Shown: positions 33,838 through 40,719 of the stretch, in pieces
Layout of the letters: every line of letters begins with the position of its first letter
Position numbering within the stretch: the stretch's first letter is position 1
Source: an uncultured Mediterraneibacter sp.
Lineage (GTDB): Bacteria > Bacillota > Clostridia > Lachnospirales > Lachnospiraceae
Assembly: GCA_944376685.1 (NCBI GenBank)
Contig: CALWDN010000008.1
Coordinates: 1-40,719 of the forward strand
Length of the DNA stretch: 40,719 bases
Direction: 5' to 3'
Notes under the pieces: generated by a model
The model's input: only the letters and a program-made list of their open reading frames with translations
Database searches by the model: none
Told to the model about the DNA's origin: nothing
Position numbers and translations under genes: made by a program

Positions 33838-34617
33838 CTACATCCGCTCTTTCCTGATCTTATCAAGTTCCGTAAATACATAGTCGTTAAGTACTTTGAT
33901 ATAAGTTCCCTTCATACCGGAAGAACGGGATTCGATCACGCCGGCGCTCTCGAATTTGCGGAGCGCGTTTACGATCACTGAACGGGTAATGCCCACCCGG
34001 TCGGCAACCTTGCTGGCCACGAGAATCCCTTCCGTACCGCCCAGCTCGTCAAAAATATGGATGATCGCTTCCAGTTCGGAGAATGAAAGCGTGCTGATCG
34101 CAGACTGGACGATGTGCTCCTTCCGCGTCTCTTCCGCGCTCTCCTCGTTTACGGAGCGGAGCATTTCCAGGCCGACGACCGCGGTCCCGTATTCACTGAG
34201 GATGATGTCGTCGATCGAATAACTGGAATCCTGCTTATAAATAAAGAGTGTTCCCAGCCGTTCACCTGCGATATCGATCGGCGTAATGATCGCCTCGCAT
34301 CCTTCCACAGACTCCGGAGAAAAACCAAGCGTCTCAAGATTCACATTTTCTTTTGTGGACAGGATGCTCAGCAGACGCTCATTGAGCATGGCGTCAATAT
34401 GTGAGCCCACGGACTCTGTGATCAGTTCATGGATCTCTCTGACCTGCGGGCACTTGCTCACACCGAGGATCTTTCCTTTCCTGCTGACAACAAGCACATT
34501 GGAGTCAAGGATCTCTGTCAGAACTGCACAGATATCATTGAATACAACTTTACTCGAATTGTTATTATGCAGCAATTTGTTGATCTTTCTCGTTTTATCT
34601 AACAACTGTACACTCAT
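33838..34617 (-). CDS. codY: GTP-sensing global regulator CodY
   Basis: 259 aa from ATG at 34617 (GGAGGAAGTA immediately upstream). The N-terminal GAF domain (MSVQLLDKTRKINKLLHNN, then GERLGTLFIYKQD) binds branched-chain amino acids. The C-terminal winged helix is LVASKVADRVGITRSVIVNALRKFESAGVIESRSSGMKGTYIKVLN. In Bacillota CodY with GTP represses amino-acid synthesis, transport and adaptive genes during rich growth. The order comM/dprA/topA/codY is a conserved Bacillota neighbourhood. A CodY-box-like site lies in its own promoter. Confidence 0.97.
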   Translation of the reverse strand: MSVQLLDKTRKINKLLHNNNSSKVVFNDICAVLTEILDSNVLVVSRKGKILGVSKCPQVREIHELITESVGSHIDAMLNERLLSILSTKENVNLETLGFSPESVEGCEAIITPIDIAGERLGTLFIYKQDSSYSIDDIILSEYGTAVVGLEMLRSVNEESAEETRKEHIVQSAISTLSFSELEAIIHIFDELGGTEGILVASKVADRVGITRSVIVNALRKFESAGVIESRSSGMKGTYIKVLNDYVFTELDKIRKERM

Positions 34618-34687
34618 TACTTCCTCCGTACACCTTTCAAACACCGGAATTGTATACACAACTCCATACAAATAAGTGGATAGGACT

Positions 34688-34716
34688 ATACTACCACACA
34701 ATTTTCAGAATAGCAA
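34688..34716 (-). promoter_or_regulatory. Promoter of codY
   Basis: Minus strand: TTGCTA (34711-34716), 17-nt spacer, TAGTAT (34688-34693). Confidence 0.6.
34700..34714. promoter_or_regulatory. CodY-box-like site in the codY promoter
   Basis: AATTTTCAGAATAGC matches 12 of 15 positions of the CodY consensus AATTTTCWGAAAATT and lies across the spacer and -35 of the codY promoter. Suggests autorepression. Confidence 0.55.
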
Positions 34717-34731
34717 TGCAATTCATATTTT

Positions 34732-36810
34732 TTACTGTTTCTTCTCTTTCAATGACATTACATAACCGCACTTTTCATTGGCACATACAAGCTTGTTTCC
34801 CTTTTCCACCATGTATGAACCACATTCCGGACATTTTTCATCCGACGGCTTCTGCCAGGACATGAACTCGCACTCCGGGTTGTTTTCGCATCCGTAATAC
34901 CTTCTGCCCTTTTTCGTCTTTCTGATCACAACGTCTTTTCCGCAGACCGGGCAGGCCACGCCGATCTTCTCCAGATACGGTTTTGTGTTGCGGCATTCCG
35001 GAAAGCCGGGGCATGCAAGGAATTTCCCATGCGGCCCGTATTTTATGACCATATGTCTGCCGCACTCTTCGCAGACCACATCGGTGACTTCATCTTCGAT
35101 CTTTACGGTTTCCAGTTCTTTCTCAGCCACTTTAACCGCCTCATCAAGATCCGGATAGAAGTTCCGGATCACTTCTTTCCACTCCACTTTGCCTTCTTCG
35201 ACCATATCAAGAAGGCCTTCCATATTAGCGGTGAAGTTGACATCCACGATGCTCGGGAAAGACTGCTTCATGATGTTGTTCACAACCTCTCCCACTTCTG
35301 TGAGATAGAGATTTTTTGCTTCCTTTGTCACATAACGGCGTCCCAGGATGATCGAGATCGTCGGCGCATAGGTGCTCGGGCGTCCGATCCCGAGCTCTTC
35401 CAGCGCCTTGACCAGACTGGCCTCCGTGTAGTGTGCCGGTGGCTGGGTGAAATGCTGCTTCGGATCCAGTTCCTCTTTCGACAGTACTGAATCCATGCCA
35501 AGCCCGCCTACGAGCACATTGCTTTCTTCCTTCTCCTCGTCCGCCTCTGTGTAGACCGAACGGAATCCGTCAAACAGCAGTTTGGACGCAGATACCGTAA
35601 AGCAGTACTCCCCCGCGCCGATCTTCACGGATGTCGCCTCATACTTTGCGGCATTCATCCGGCTGGCTGTAAAACGCTTCCAGATCAGCTGGTACAGGCG
35701 GAACTGATCCCTTGTCAGGGAGTCTTTCAGCGATGCCGGAGTTCTTGTGATATCCGTAGGGCGGATCGCCTCGTGGGCATCCTGGATCTTCTTATTACCG
35801 TTTGATGCCGCATGTCCCGGCGCCGCATACTCTTTTCCGTATACGTCTGAAATATAAGCTCTCGCCGCAGCATCCGCCTCATCCGCGATCCGGGTTGAAT
35901 CCGTACGCAGATAAGTGATGACGCCGACCGTGCCGTTCCCCTTGATGTCAATACCTTCATAGAGCTGCTGTGCGATCCGCATCGTCTTCTGCGTCCCAAA
36001 ATTCAGCGCTTTGGCCGCTTCCTGCTGCAGCGTACTGGTCGTAAACGGCAGAGGCGCCTTTCTGATCCGCTCAGACGTCCGGATATCTGTAATCTCAAAA
36101 GATGCGTTTTCTATTTTCTTCAGGATCTCATTCAGTTCCTGCTCTGAACGGATCGTCATTTTTTTCTTATCCGTCCCGTAGAACCTCGCTACCAGCGGAC
36201 GTTTCTCGCCTTTGATCTTCAGCACCGCATCCAGCGTCCAGTATTCTTCCGGGATAAATGCATTGATCTCCTCTTCCCGGTCCGCCACAAGGCGGAGTGC
36301 TACAGACTGCACGCGCCCGGCGCTTAAGCCCCGTTTCACTTTGGCCCAGAGGAGCGGGCTAATCCGGTATCCCACCATACGGTCAAGGATGCGGCGCGCC
36401 TGCTGCGCATTGACCAGATTCATGTCAATATCCCGCGGTGCCTTCAGGGAAGCCTTCACCGCATTTTTCGTGATCTCGTTAAAAGTGATCCGGCGCATCT
36501 TCTTCGGATCCAGCTTCAGCGCTGCGGCAAGATGCCAGGAAATAGCCTCTCCTTCCCGGTCAGGGTCGGTCGCCAGATATACTTTATCCGACTTCTTCAC
36601 CTCTTTCCGAAGGCTTGCAAGGATATCTCCCTTTCCTCTTATAGTAATGTATTTTGGCTCGTAATCATGCTCAATATCTATTCCAAGGGAACTCTTCGGA
36701 AGATCCCTGACATGCCCCTGGGATGCAGCCACCGTATAATTGCTCCCCAGGAACTTTTTGATCGTCTTCACCTTCGCCGGAGACTCCACGATAACAAGAT
36801 AATGTGCCAT
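34732..36810 (-). CDS. topA: DNA topoisomerase I (type IA)
   Basis: 692 aa from ATG at 36810; longer in-frame sequence upstream overlaps the dprA end and lacks a start signal. The Toprim domain starts MAHYLVIVESPAKVKTIKKF with DPDREGEAISWHLA. The active-site Tyr is in GVITYLRTDSTRI. Three C4 zinc ribbons end the protein: CEECGRHM...CPGFPEC, CPVCGKDV...CENNPEC and CPECGSYM...CANEKC. Relaxes negative supercoils in the cytoplasm. Follows dprA by 32 nt, so it probably belongs to the comM-dprA-topA transcript. No terminator was seen between it and the codY promoter. Confidence 0.97.
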   Translation of the reverse strand: MAHYLVIVESPAKVKTIKKFLGSNYTVAASQGHVRDLPKSSLGIDIEHDYEPKYITIRGKGDILASLRKEVKKSDKVYLATDPDREGEAISWHLAAALKLDPKKMRRITFNEITKNAVKASLKAPRDIDMNLVNAQQARRILDRMVGYRISPLLWAKVKRGLSAGRVQSVALRLVADREEEINAFIPEEYWTLDAVLKIKGEKRPLVARFYGTDKKKMTIRSEQELNEILKKIENASFEITDIRTSERIRKAPLPFTTSTLQQEAAKALNFGTQKTMRIAQQLYEGIDIKGNGTVGVITYLRTDSTRIADEADAAARAYISDVYGKEYAAPGHAASNGNKKIQDAHEAIRPTDITRTPASLKDSLTRDQFRLYQLIWKRFTASRMNAAKYEATSVKIGAGEYCFTVSASKLLFDGFRSVYTEADEEKEESNVLVGGLGMDSVLSKEELDPKQHFTQPPAHYTEASLVKALEELGIGRPSTYAPTISIILGRRYVTKEAKNLYLTEVGEVVNNIMKQSFPSIVDVNFTANMEGLLDMVEEGKVEWKEVIRNFYPDLDEAVKVAEKELETVKIEDEVTDVVCEECGRHMVIKYGPHGKFLACPGFPECRNTKPYLEKIGVACPVCGKDVVIRKTKKGRRYYGCENNPECEFMSWQKPSDEKCPECGSYMVEKGNKLVCANEKCGYVMSLKEKKQ

Positions 36811-36842
36811 AAAACAATTTCCTCCATATCCTCCCTGTGTTT

Positions 36843-37937
36843 TCAGCAGCGGGATATTACATAATGATTCTTCGATATCTCTTCCACATATCCCTGCAGT
36901 TCCAGCGATATCAGAAGATCCAGGACCTTCCTGACGCAAAGCCTGGTCTCCGACACGATCTGGTCCGCACTCTTGGGATAAAGACCAAGGCAACTATACA
37001 CCAATTTTTCTTCACTTTCAAGCGTTTTTTCTTTTTTGCCGCCCAATTTACTCTCCGCCGGAGTCCCTGCATCTGAAAGCCCCCACTCTTCCAACAGCTC
37101 CTCCGGGGACAGCAGGATGCCCGCTCCCTGACGGATCAGCCGGTTGCACCCGTCGCTGAGAGTGCTGTTCACCGGCCCGGGAAGCGCATACACGTCCCGC
37201 CCCTGTTCGAGCGCCATATCCACAGTTATGAGAGAGCCGCTCTTTCTCCCGGCCTCCATGACCAGCACCACATCCGACAGCCCGCTGATGATCCGGTTCC
37301 GTGCGGGAAAATTCCTCGGCAGAGGCGCGGCGCCCGGCATCAGCTCAGAGATAATTCCGCCGCCCTGTTCAAGAATGTCGGAATACAGTCCGATGTGCTC
37401 CCTCGGATAACAGACGTCCACACCGCACCCGAGCACCGCATATGTGCGCCCGCCCGCCATCAGCGCGCCCCGGTGTCCCATTCCGTCGATCCCCCTGGCC
37501 ATGCCGCTTATGATCTCTACGCCTCTGGAAGCCAGCGCCCGTGCGAAATCAACGGCATACTTTTCACCGTAGGGCGTGCACCGCCTGGCGCCGATCACTG
37601 CCGCCTTCTTTGTCCCGGACCCCGGAAGGCGTCCTTTAACATAAAGGGCATAGGGCGGATCCTGTATCTCTTTCAGCCGTTCCGGATACTCACCGGAAAA
37701 ATACGGGATAAACCGGATGCCCCTCTCCGTCATCCTCCCGTAGTCCGCTTTATATTCCCGGTCTTTCCCCGCCTGGATGATCCTGCTGCACTCCTGTTCG
37801 TTCAGGAACTCAAAACTGCGCAAACGGGTTTCTTCTATATAATAAATAGCTTCTGCAGATTTCATGCATTCCCGCAGGCAGATTTTTTTCTGGGCGGGGA
37901 CGCCCTGTATGCGGGCGAACCAGTATTCATATTCCAT
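36843..37937 (-). CDS. dprA: DNA-processing protein DprA (Smf)
   Basis: 364 aa. The Rossmann-like DprA core shows YGEKYAVDFARALASRGVEIISGMARGIDGMGHRGAL, YAVLGCGVDVCYPREH, GGGIISELMPG, PRNFPARNRIISGLSDVVLVMEAG and KSGSLITVDMALEQGRDVYALPG. A C-terminal winged helix is SADQIVSETRLCVRKVLDLLISLELQGYV. Loads RecA onto incoming single-stranded DNA during transformation and has recombination roles. 5 nt after the comM-like gene. Confidence 0.95.
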   Translation of the reverse strand: MEYEYWFARIQGVPAQKKICLRECMKSAEAIYYIEETRLRSFEFLNEQECSRIIQAGKDREYKADYGRMTERGIRFIPYFSGEYPERLKEIQDPPYALYVKGRLPGSGTKKAAVIGARRCTPYGEKYAVDFARALASRGVEIISGMARGIDGMGHRGALMAGGRTYAVLGCGVDVCYPREHIGLYSDILEQGGGIISELMPGAAPLPRNFPARNRIISGLSDVVLVMEAGRKSGSLITVDMALEQGRDVYALPGPVNSTLSDGCNRLIRQGAGILLSPEELLEEWGLSDAGTPAESKLGGKKEKTLESEEKLVYSCLGLYPKSADQIVSETRLCVRKVLDLLISLELQGYVEEISKNHYVISRC

Positions 37938-37942
37938 CTTCT

Positions 37943-39487
37943 CTACCTCCTCCAGTATTTCCCATCAATCATCCGCAGGCTCAGCGCCTCCCGGAGATGA
38001 TTCTCGCGGATCCGCCCTTCCCCGTCAAGATCCGCGATCGTCCGCGCCGTCCTTAAGATCCGGTGATAGCCTCTCGCGGTCAGTTCCATCAGGGAAAACG
38101 CCTGCTCCATCAGCTTCTTTTCCCTGTTTCCGAGTATGCAGTACCGCCTCAGATCCTCTGTCCGCAGTGCCGCATTATTCCGGATCGGATCTTTTTTATA
38201 CCGTTCCTTCTGGATCTCCCGCACCCGGACGATCCGTTTTCTGATCTCTGACGAGCCCTCCTGCCGCACGGTTCCTTCAAGATCTCCAAATCCGATCCGC
38301 GGCGCCTCTACGCACAGATCAATGCGGTCGAGAAAAGGCCGGCTGATCCTGCCAAGATACATCTGGATCTGAGCCGGCGTACATGTACACTTTGACAGAT
38401 CCGGATAGTTCCCGCACGGGCACGGATTCATGGCCGCCACCAGCATAAAATCCGCCGGGAATCTGTATGTCCCGTACGTCCTTGAGATCCGGATCTCCCG
38501 GTTCTCAAGCGGCTGCCGCAATACTTCCAGGACGCTCCGGTTAAACTCCGCAAGCTCATCCAGAAACAGGATCCCGCCGTGCGCCAGGCTGATCTCCCCC
38601 GGATGTGGCACCGCCCCGCCGCCGATCAGCGCCGCACGGGTTGAAGTATGGTGCACCTCCCGGAAAGGCCTGTGGCGGATCAGCGGAGACTCCGGATCCA
38701 CCAGCCCCAGAACACTGTATATCCTGGTGATCTCCAGGCTTTCCTCCTCATCAAGAGGCGGCATGATCCCCGCCATACACCGCGCAGTCATGGATTTCCC
38801 ACTGCCCGGCGGCCCGATCAGCAAAAGATTGTGGCCTCCCGCGACGGCGATCTCCGCTGCTCGCCTTACATTTTCCTGGCCCTGCAGTTCCGCAAAATCC
38901 GGGAGCCCGTCTTCTCCGTGTGCTTCTCCCATGCATTCTTCATCTCCACCGTCTTTCCGGAGAGGATCAGCGGCCTCGCCCCGCAGCAGGGCGGCCGCCT
39001 CCCCAAGGCTGCTCACTCCGATAACCTCCACGCCTTTCACAAGCCGTCCTTCCCTGACATTCTCAGCCGGCAGGATGCACCGTCTGATCCCGTGCCCCGC
39101 AGCCTCCATGACCATCGGAAGGATCCCCGGCACCTTCCGCACACTGCCGTTCAGCCCCAGCTCACCGATGACCAGACAGTTTTCTGCGGAACCCGGCGGG
39201 ATCTGCCCCAGCGCCGCCAGCACTGCCGCAGCGACCGGAAGGTCAAAGGACGCCCCGTGCTTTCTCACTGTGGCAGGCGACAGATTGACCACTGTGCGCT
39301 TCGGCGGATACTCAAATCCCGAATTGCGTATCGCCGTGCGAACGCGCTCCCCGGCTTCCCGCACCTCAGACGAAAGATACCCGACCATGTGGAAAACCGG
39401 CAGCCCGTTTGACACATCCGCCTCCACACGGATCAGCCCGGCCTGCAGTCCGTCAACAGACGCAGATAAAATTGTACTGAAACTCAT
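37943..39487 (-). CDS. comM: YifB/ComM-family Mg-chelatase-like AAA+ ATPase
   Basis: 514 aa from ATG at 39487 (AAAGGAG 4 nt upstream). The N-terminal Lon-protease-like domain (SFSTILSASVDGLQAGLIRVEADVSNGLP) is followed by an AAA+ module with Walker A LLIGPPGSGKSM, Walker B GGILFLDELAEF, sensor FMLVAAMNPCPCGNYPD with the characteristic Cys cluster CTCTPAQIQMYLGRISRPFLDRIDL, and the C-terminal helical lid. ComM is a hexameric branch-migration helicase aiding integration of transformed DNA. First gene of the comM-dprA-topA group, with a promoter about 140 nt upstream. Confidence 0.93.
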   Translation of the reverse strand: MSFSTILSASVDGLQAGLIRVEADVSNGLPVFHMVGYLSSEVREAGERVRTAIRNSGFEYPPKRTVVNLSPATVRKHGASFDLPVAAAVLAALGQIPPGSAENCLVIGELGLNGSVRKVPGILPMVMEAAGHGIRRCILPAENVREGRLVKGVEVIGVSSLGEAAALLRGEAADPLRKDGGDEECMGEAHGEDGLPDFAELQGQENVRRAAEIAVAGGHNLLLIGPPGSGKSMTARCMAGIMPPLDEEESLEITRIYSVLGLVDPESPLIRHRPFREVHHTSTRAALIGGGAVPHPGEISLAHGGILFLDELAEFNRSVLEVLRQPLENREIRISRTYGTYRFPADFMLVAAMNPCPCGNYPDLSKCTCTPAQIQMYLGRISRPFLDRIDLCVEAPRIGFGDLEGTVRQEGSSEIRKRIVRVREIQKERYKKDPIRNNAALRTEDLRRYCILGNREKKLMEQAFSLMELTARGYHRILRTARTIADLDGEGRIRENHLREALSLRMIDGKYWRR

Positions 39488-39627
39488 TACGCTCCTTTCC
39501 ATTCAAGAAATCCGGAAACACCACCACATAAAATGAAATCCCGGCCGATACGGCCAGACTCCGCGCACAGCATGATCGCCGCTGCGGAAAGATTACCGAA
39601 AGAAGATTCTTCCGGGAATGTATGAAT

Positions 39628-39656
39628 ATCATAGAGCAGGGAAGAGATTCTGTCAA
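39628..39656 (-). promoter_or_regulatory. Promoter of the comM-dprA-topA operon
   Basis: Minus strand: perfect TTGACA (39651-39656), 17-nt spacer, TATGAT (39628-39633). The roughly 135-nt leader to comM contains a small GGCCG/CGGCC hairpin near 39543-39555 but no recognisable riboswitch. Confidence 0.7.
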
Positions 39657-39683
39657 TACCGGTTTTCCCTTCATGTGGAAAAG

Positions 39684-39712
39684 CACAATCCGCCGGTTCC
39701 GCTCATAAAATA
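39684..39712 (+). promoter_or_regulatory. Sporulation-type (sigma-K or sigma-E) promoter of sigK
   Basis: CACA (39684-39687), 16 nt, CATAAAATA (39704-39712). The -10 fits the sigma-K consensus CATANNNTA and also the sigma-E -10 CATANNNT; the -35 fits the AC of sigma-K better. It is 27 nt upstream of the sigK start. Confidence 0.55.
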
Positions 39713-39739
39713 GAATCAAACGCGCTAAGAGGTGCCGCT

Positions 39740-40366
39740 GTGAAATCATTTCCAAATCCCCTCACCCCCTCGGAAGAAAAGTATTACATCCAGAAATACA
39801 CGGAGGGCAGCCTCGAAGCAAAGCACATCCTGATCGAACGGAATCTGCGGCTCGTAGCCCATGTCATGAAAAAATATCAGAACCTCGACGAAGACCCGGA
39901 AGACCTGCTCTCCATAGGAACGATCGGACTGATCAAGGCCGTCACGACCTTCAACCCCGGCAAAGGAAACCGTCTTGCGGCATATGCATCCCGCTGCATC
40001 GAAAATGAGATCCTCATGCACTTCCGCTCACGGAAGAAATCCGCAAAAGAGATTTCCCTCTACGAACCCATCGGCACCGACCGTGAAGGCAACGAGATCC
40101 GGCTCTATGATGTTATCGAATCCGAGGAATCCGACATCCCCGACAAGATCGATCTCAAAGAAAATATCCATAAGCTCTATGAAAAAGTCGAAAGCGGGCT
40201 TTCCGGAAGAGAAAAGCTCGTTTTAAAAATGCGGTATGGGCTTTATAACGGAGAAGAATACACACAGCGGGAAATCGCCAGACAGCTAGGGATTTCCCGC
40301 TCTTATGTCTCCAGGATCGAGAAGAGCGCAGTCGAAAAACTAAGAGGGCATTTCGAGGAAGAATGA
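39740..40366 (+). CDS. sigK: RNA polymerase sporulation sigma factor SigK, without pro-sequence
   Basis: 208 aa from GTG at 39740, after AAGAGGTG. Region 2: ILIERNLRLVAHVMKKYQNLDEDPEDLLSIGTIGLIKAV and AAYASRCIENEILMHFRSRKK; sigma-K/E-type linker with ISLYEPIGTDREGNEIRLYDVIE; region 4: LSGREKLVLKMRYGL and YTQREIARQLGISRSYVSRIEKSA. It begins SFPNPLTPSEEKYYI, where B. subtilis pro-sigma-K has about 20 extra residues, so it appears to be made without an inhibitory pro-peptide. The frame is unbroken, so no skin-type element interrupts it. Directs late mother-cell genes for coat and spore maturation. A sporulation-type promoter precedes it. Confidence 0.92.
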   Translation: MKSFPNPLTPSEEKYYIQKYTEGSLEAKHILIERNLRLVAHVMKKYQNLDEDPEDLLSIGTIGLIKAVTTFNPGKGNRLAAYASRCIENEILMHFRSRKKSAKEISLYEPIGTDREGNEIRLYDVIESEESDIPDKIDLKENIHKLYEKVESGLSGREKLVLKMRYGLYNGEEYTQREIARQLGISRSYVSRIEKSAVEKLRGHFEEE

Positions 40367-40647
40367 AATCTGACGCATACCGCCACTTTGATGCACCTTT
40401 CGGAACAGGCGGGATGTAATGTGGACGGCGACTGTGCAGGGGGATTAGAGATAATTCAAGCCTGTGATGCGGCGTCAGTCAGGAAAAGGAAGTTGTCTGA
40501 GTGAAACGAGTTCTTCCTTTTCCTGACTGTTTTTAGCCGTATCACAGGCTTGTTATTATCTCTTATGCCCTGTAACCGGAGCCGGAAACATTACACTCCC
40601 GCCTGTTCCGGATACATGGGTCAGTCTGCTGTATCCGTCTGAATTTC
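40365..40647. repeat. About 283-bp imperfect palindrome after sigK
   Basis: The two halves are reverse complements over almost their whole length. Perfect blocks include CGGAACAGGCGGGA (40401-40414 with 40597-40610), TGTAATG (40415-40421 with 40589-40595), AGAGATAAT (40447-40455 with 40555-40563), CAAGCCTGTGAT (40457-40468 with 40541-40552) and a 16-bp central stem (40477-40492 with 40513-40528) around a 20-nt loop. Weaker pairing runs out to 40365-40380 and 40631-40647. It starts on the sigK stop codon. It could be a MITE-like or REP-like dispersed element, or a long structured RNA 3' end. Confidence 0.9.
40477..40536 (+). terminator. Terminator of sigK, formed by the palindrome core
   Basis: Stem AGTCAGGAAAAGGAAG (40477-40492) with CTTCCTTTTCCTGACT (40513-40528), then GTTTTTAG on the plus strand. 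About 110 nt after the sigK stop. Confidence 0.7.
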
Positions 40648-40665
40648 TGATACGTCTGTATCTTA

Positions 40666-40719
40666 TTATGCCTGCGGACCAGCTGCAACGAGTGCTTTTC
40701 CAAGTTCGTTGCTCTCGTA
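40666..40719 (-). CDS. C-terminal end of an unidentified protein (cut by window edge)
   Basis: On the minus strand the window begins inside an open frame reading YESNELGKALVAAGPQA followed by tandem stops TAATAA. Codon use looks coding (GAA, CTT, GGA, AAA, GCA), and it converges on sigK with the palindrome between them. Seventeen residues are too few to name the family. Confidence 0.45.
   Translation of the reverse strand, partial: YESNELGKALVAAGPQA

Noticed and set aside
39453..39755. 100-codon minus-strand frame upstream of comM
   Set aside because: It begins upstream of the promoter, lacks a ribosome site and overlaps the comM start out of frame.

Overview
The window reads as chromosome of a spore-forming, low- to mid-GC Bacillota of the Lachnospiraceae type. 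Support comes from CodY, a SigK-type sporulation sigma factor, a HrcA/CIRCE-controlled groESL operon, a YtrA-type GntR/ABC cassette, CwlO/PcsB-like NlpC/P60 hydrolases, a DUF5688 protein (mainly seen in this family) and a SpaA-repeat adhesin with a Gram-positive sorting signal. Most genes are on the minus strand. No rRNA, CRISPR array, phage or insertion-sequence gene was found; there is one tRNA.

Layout. 1-194: start of a cobO gene cut by the window edge. 336-2874: two paralogous secreted NlpC/P60 hydrolases with near-identical promoters; the first also has a WalR-like box. 2994-6850: a compact operon argS - alanyl-tRNA editing protein - CPBP membrane protease. 6972-17414: a nine-gene glycan operon (solute-binding lipoprotein, two permeases, GH2, GH29 fucosidase, split transketolase, a beta-hydroxyacid dehydrogenase and an SDR dehydrogenase). 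Its likely GntR/FCD regulator lies just upstream at 17594-18286. 18482-22262 (plus strand): aldo/keto reductase, deoxyribonuclease IV and the YtrA-type GntR/ATPase/permease operon. 22361-22432: tRNA-Arg(CCG). 22496-26496: DUF5688 gene coupled to the SpaA adhesin. 26796-29471: amidase, chorismate mutase-shikimate kinase, YqeG-type phosphatase, EF-P. 29634-31088: guaB. 31413-33356: groES-groEL. 33494-39487: comM/yifB - dprA - topA, then codY with a small unknown gene. 39740-40366: sigK (plus strand). After it comes a long imperfect palindrome, then the last codons of an unidentified minus-strand gene.

How it works together. The glycan operon looks built to import an intact, probably fucosylated beta-galactoside. 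It would be cut in the cytoplasm, since neither glycosidase has a signal peptide, and part of the product would go through a two-subunit transketolase and two NAD(P)-dependent dehydrogenases. It has no ABC ATPase, sugar isomerase or kinase of its own, so the exact pathway is open. Matching TGT-N3-ACA sites just downstream of the -10 boxes of the regulator and the operon support local GntR control.

The most unusual structures are the roughly 280-bp imperfect palindrome starting on the sigK stop codon, the incomplete sugar pathway with its split transketolase, and several well-preserved regulatory sites (WalR-like, CIRCE, CodY-box, YtrA-type operator, sporulation-type promoter). All calls come from reading the sequence; no database search was run.
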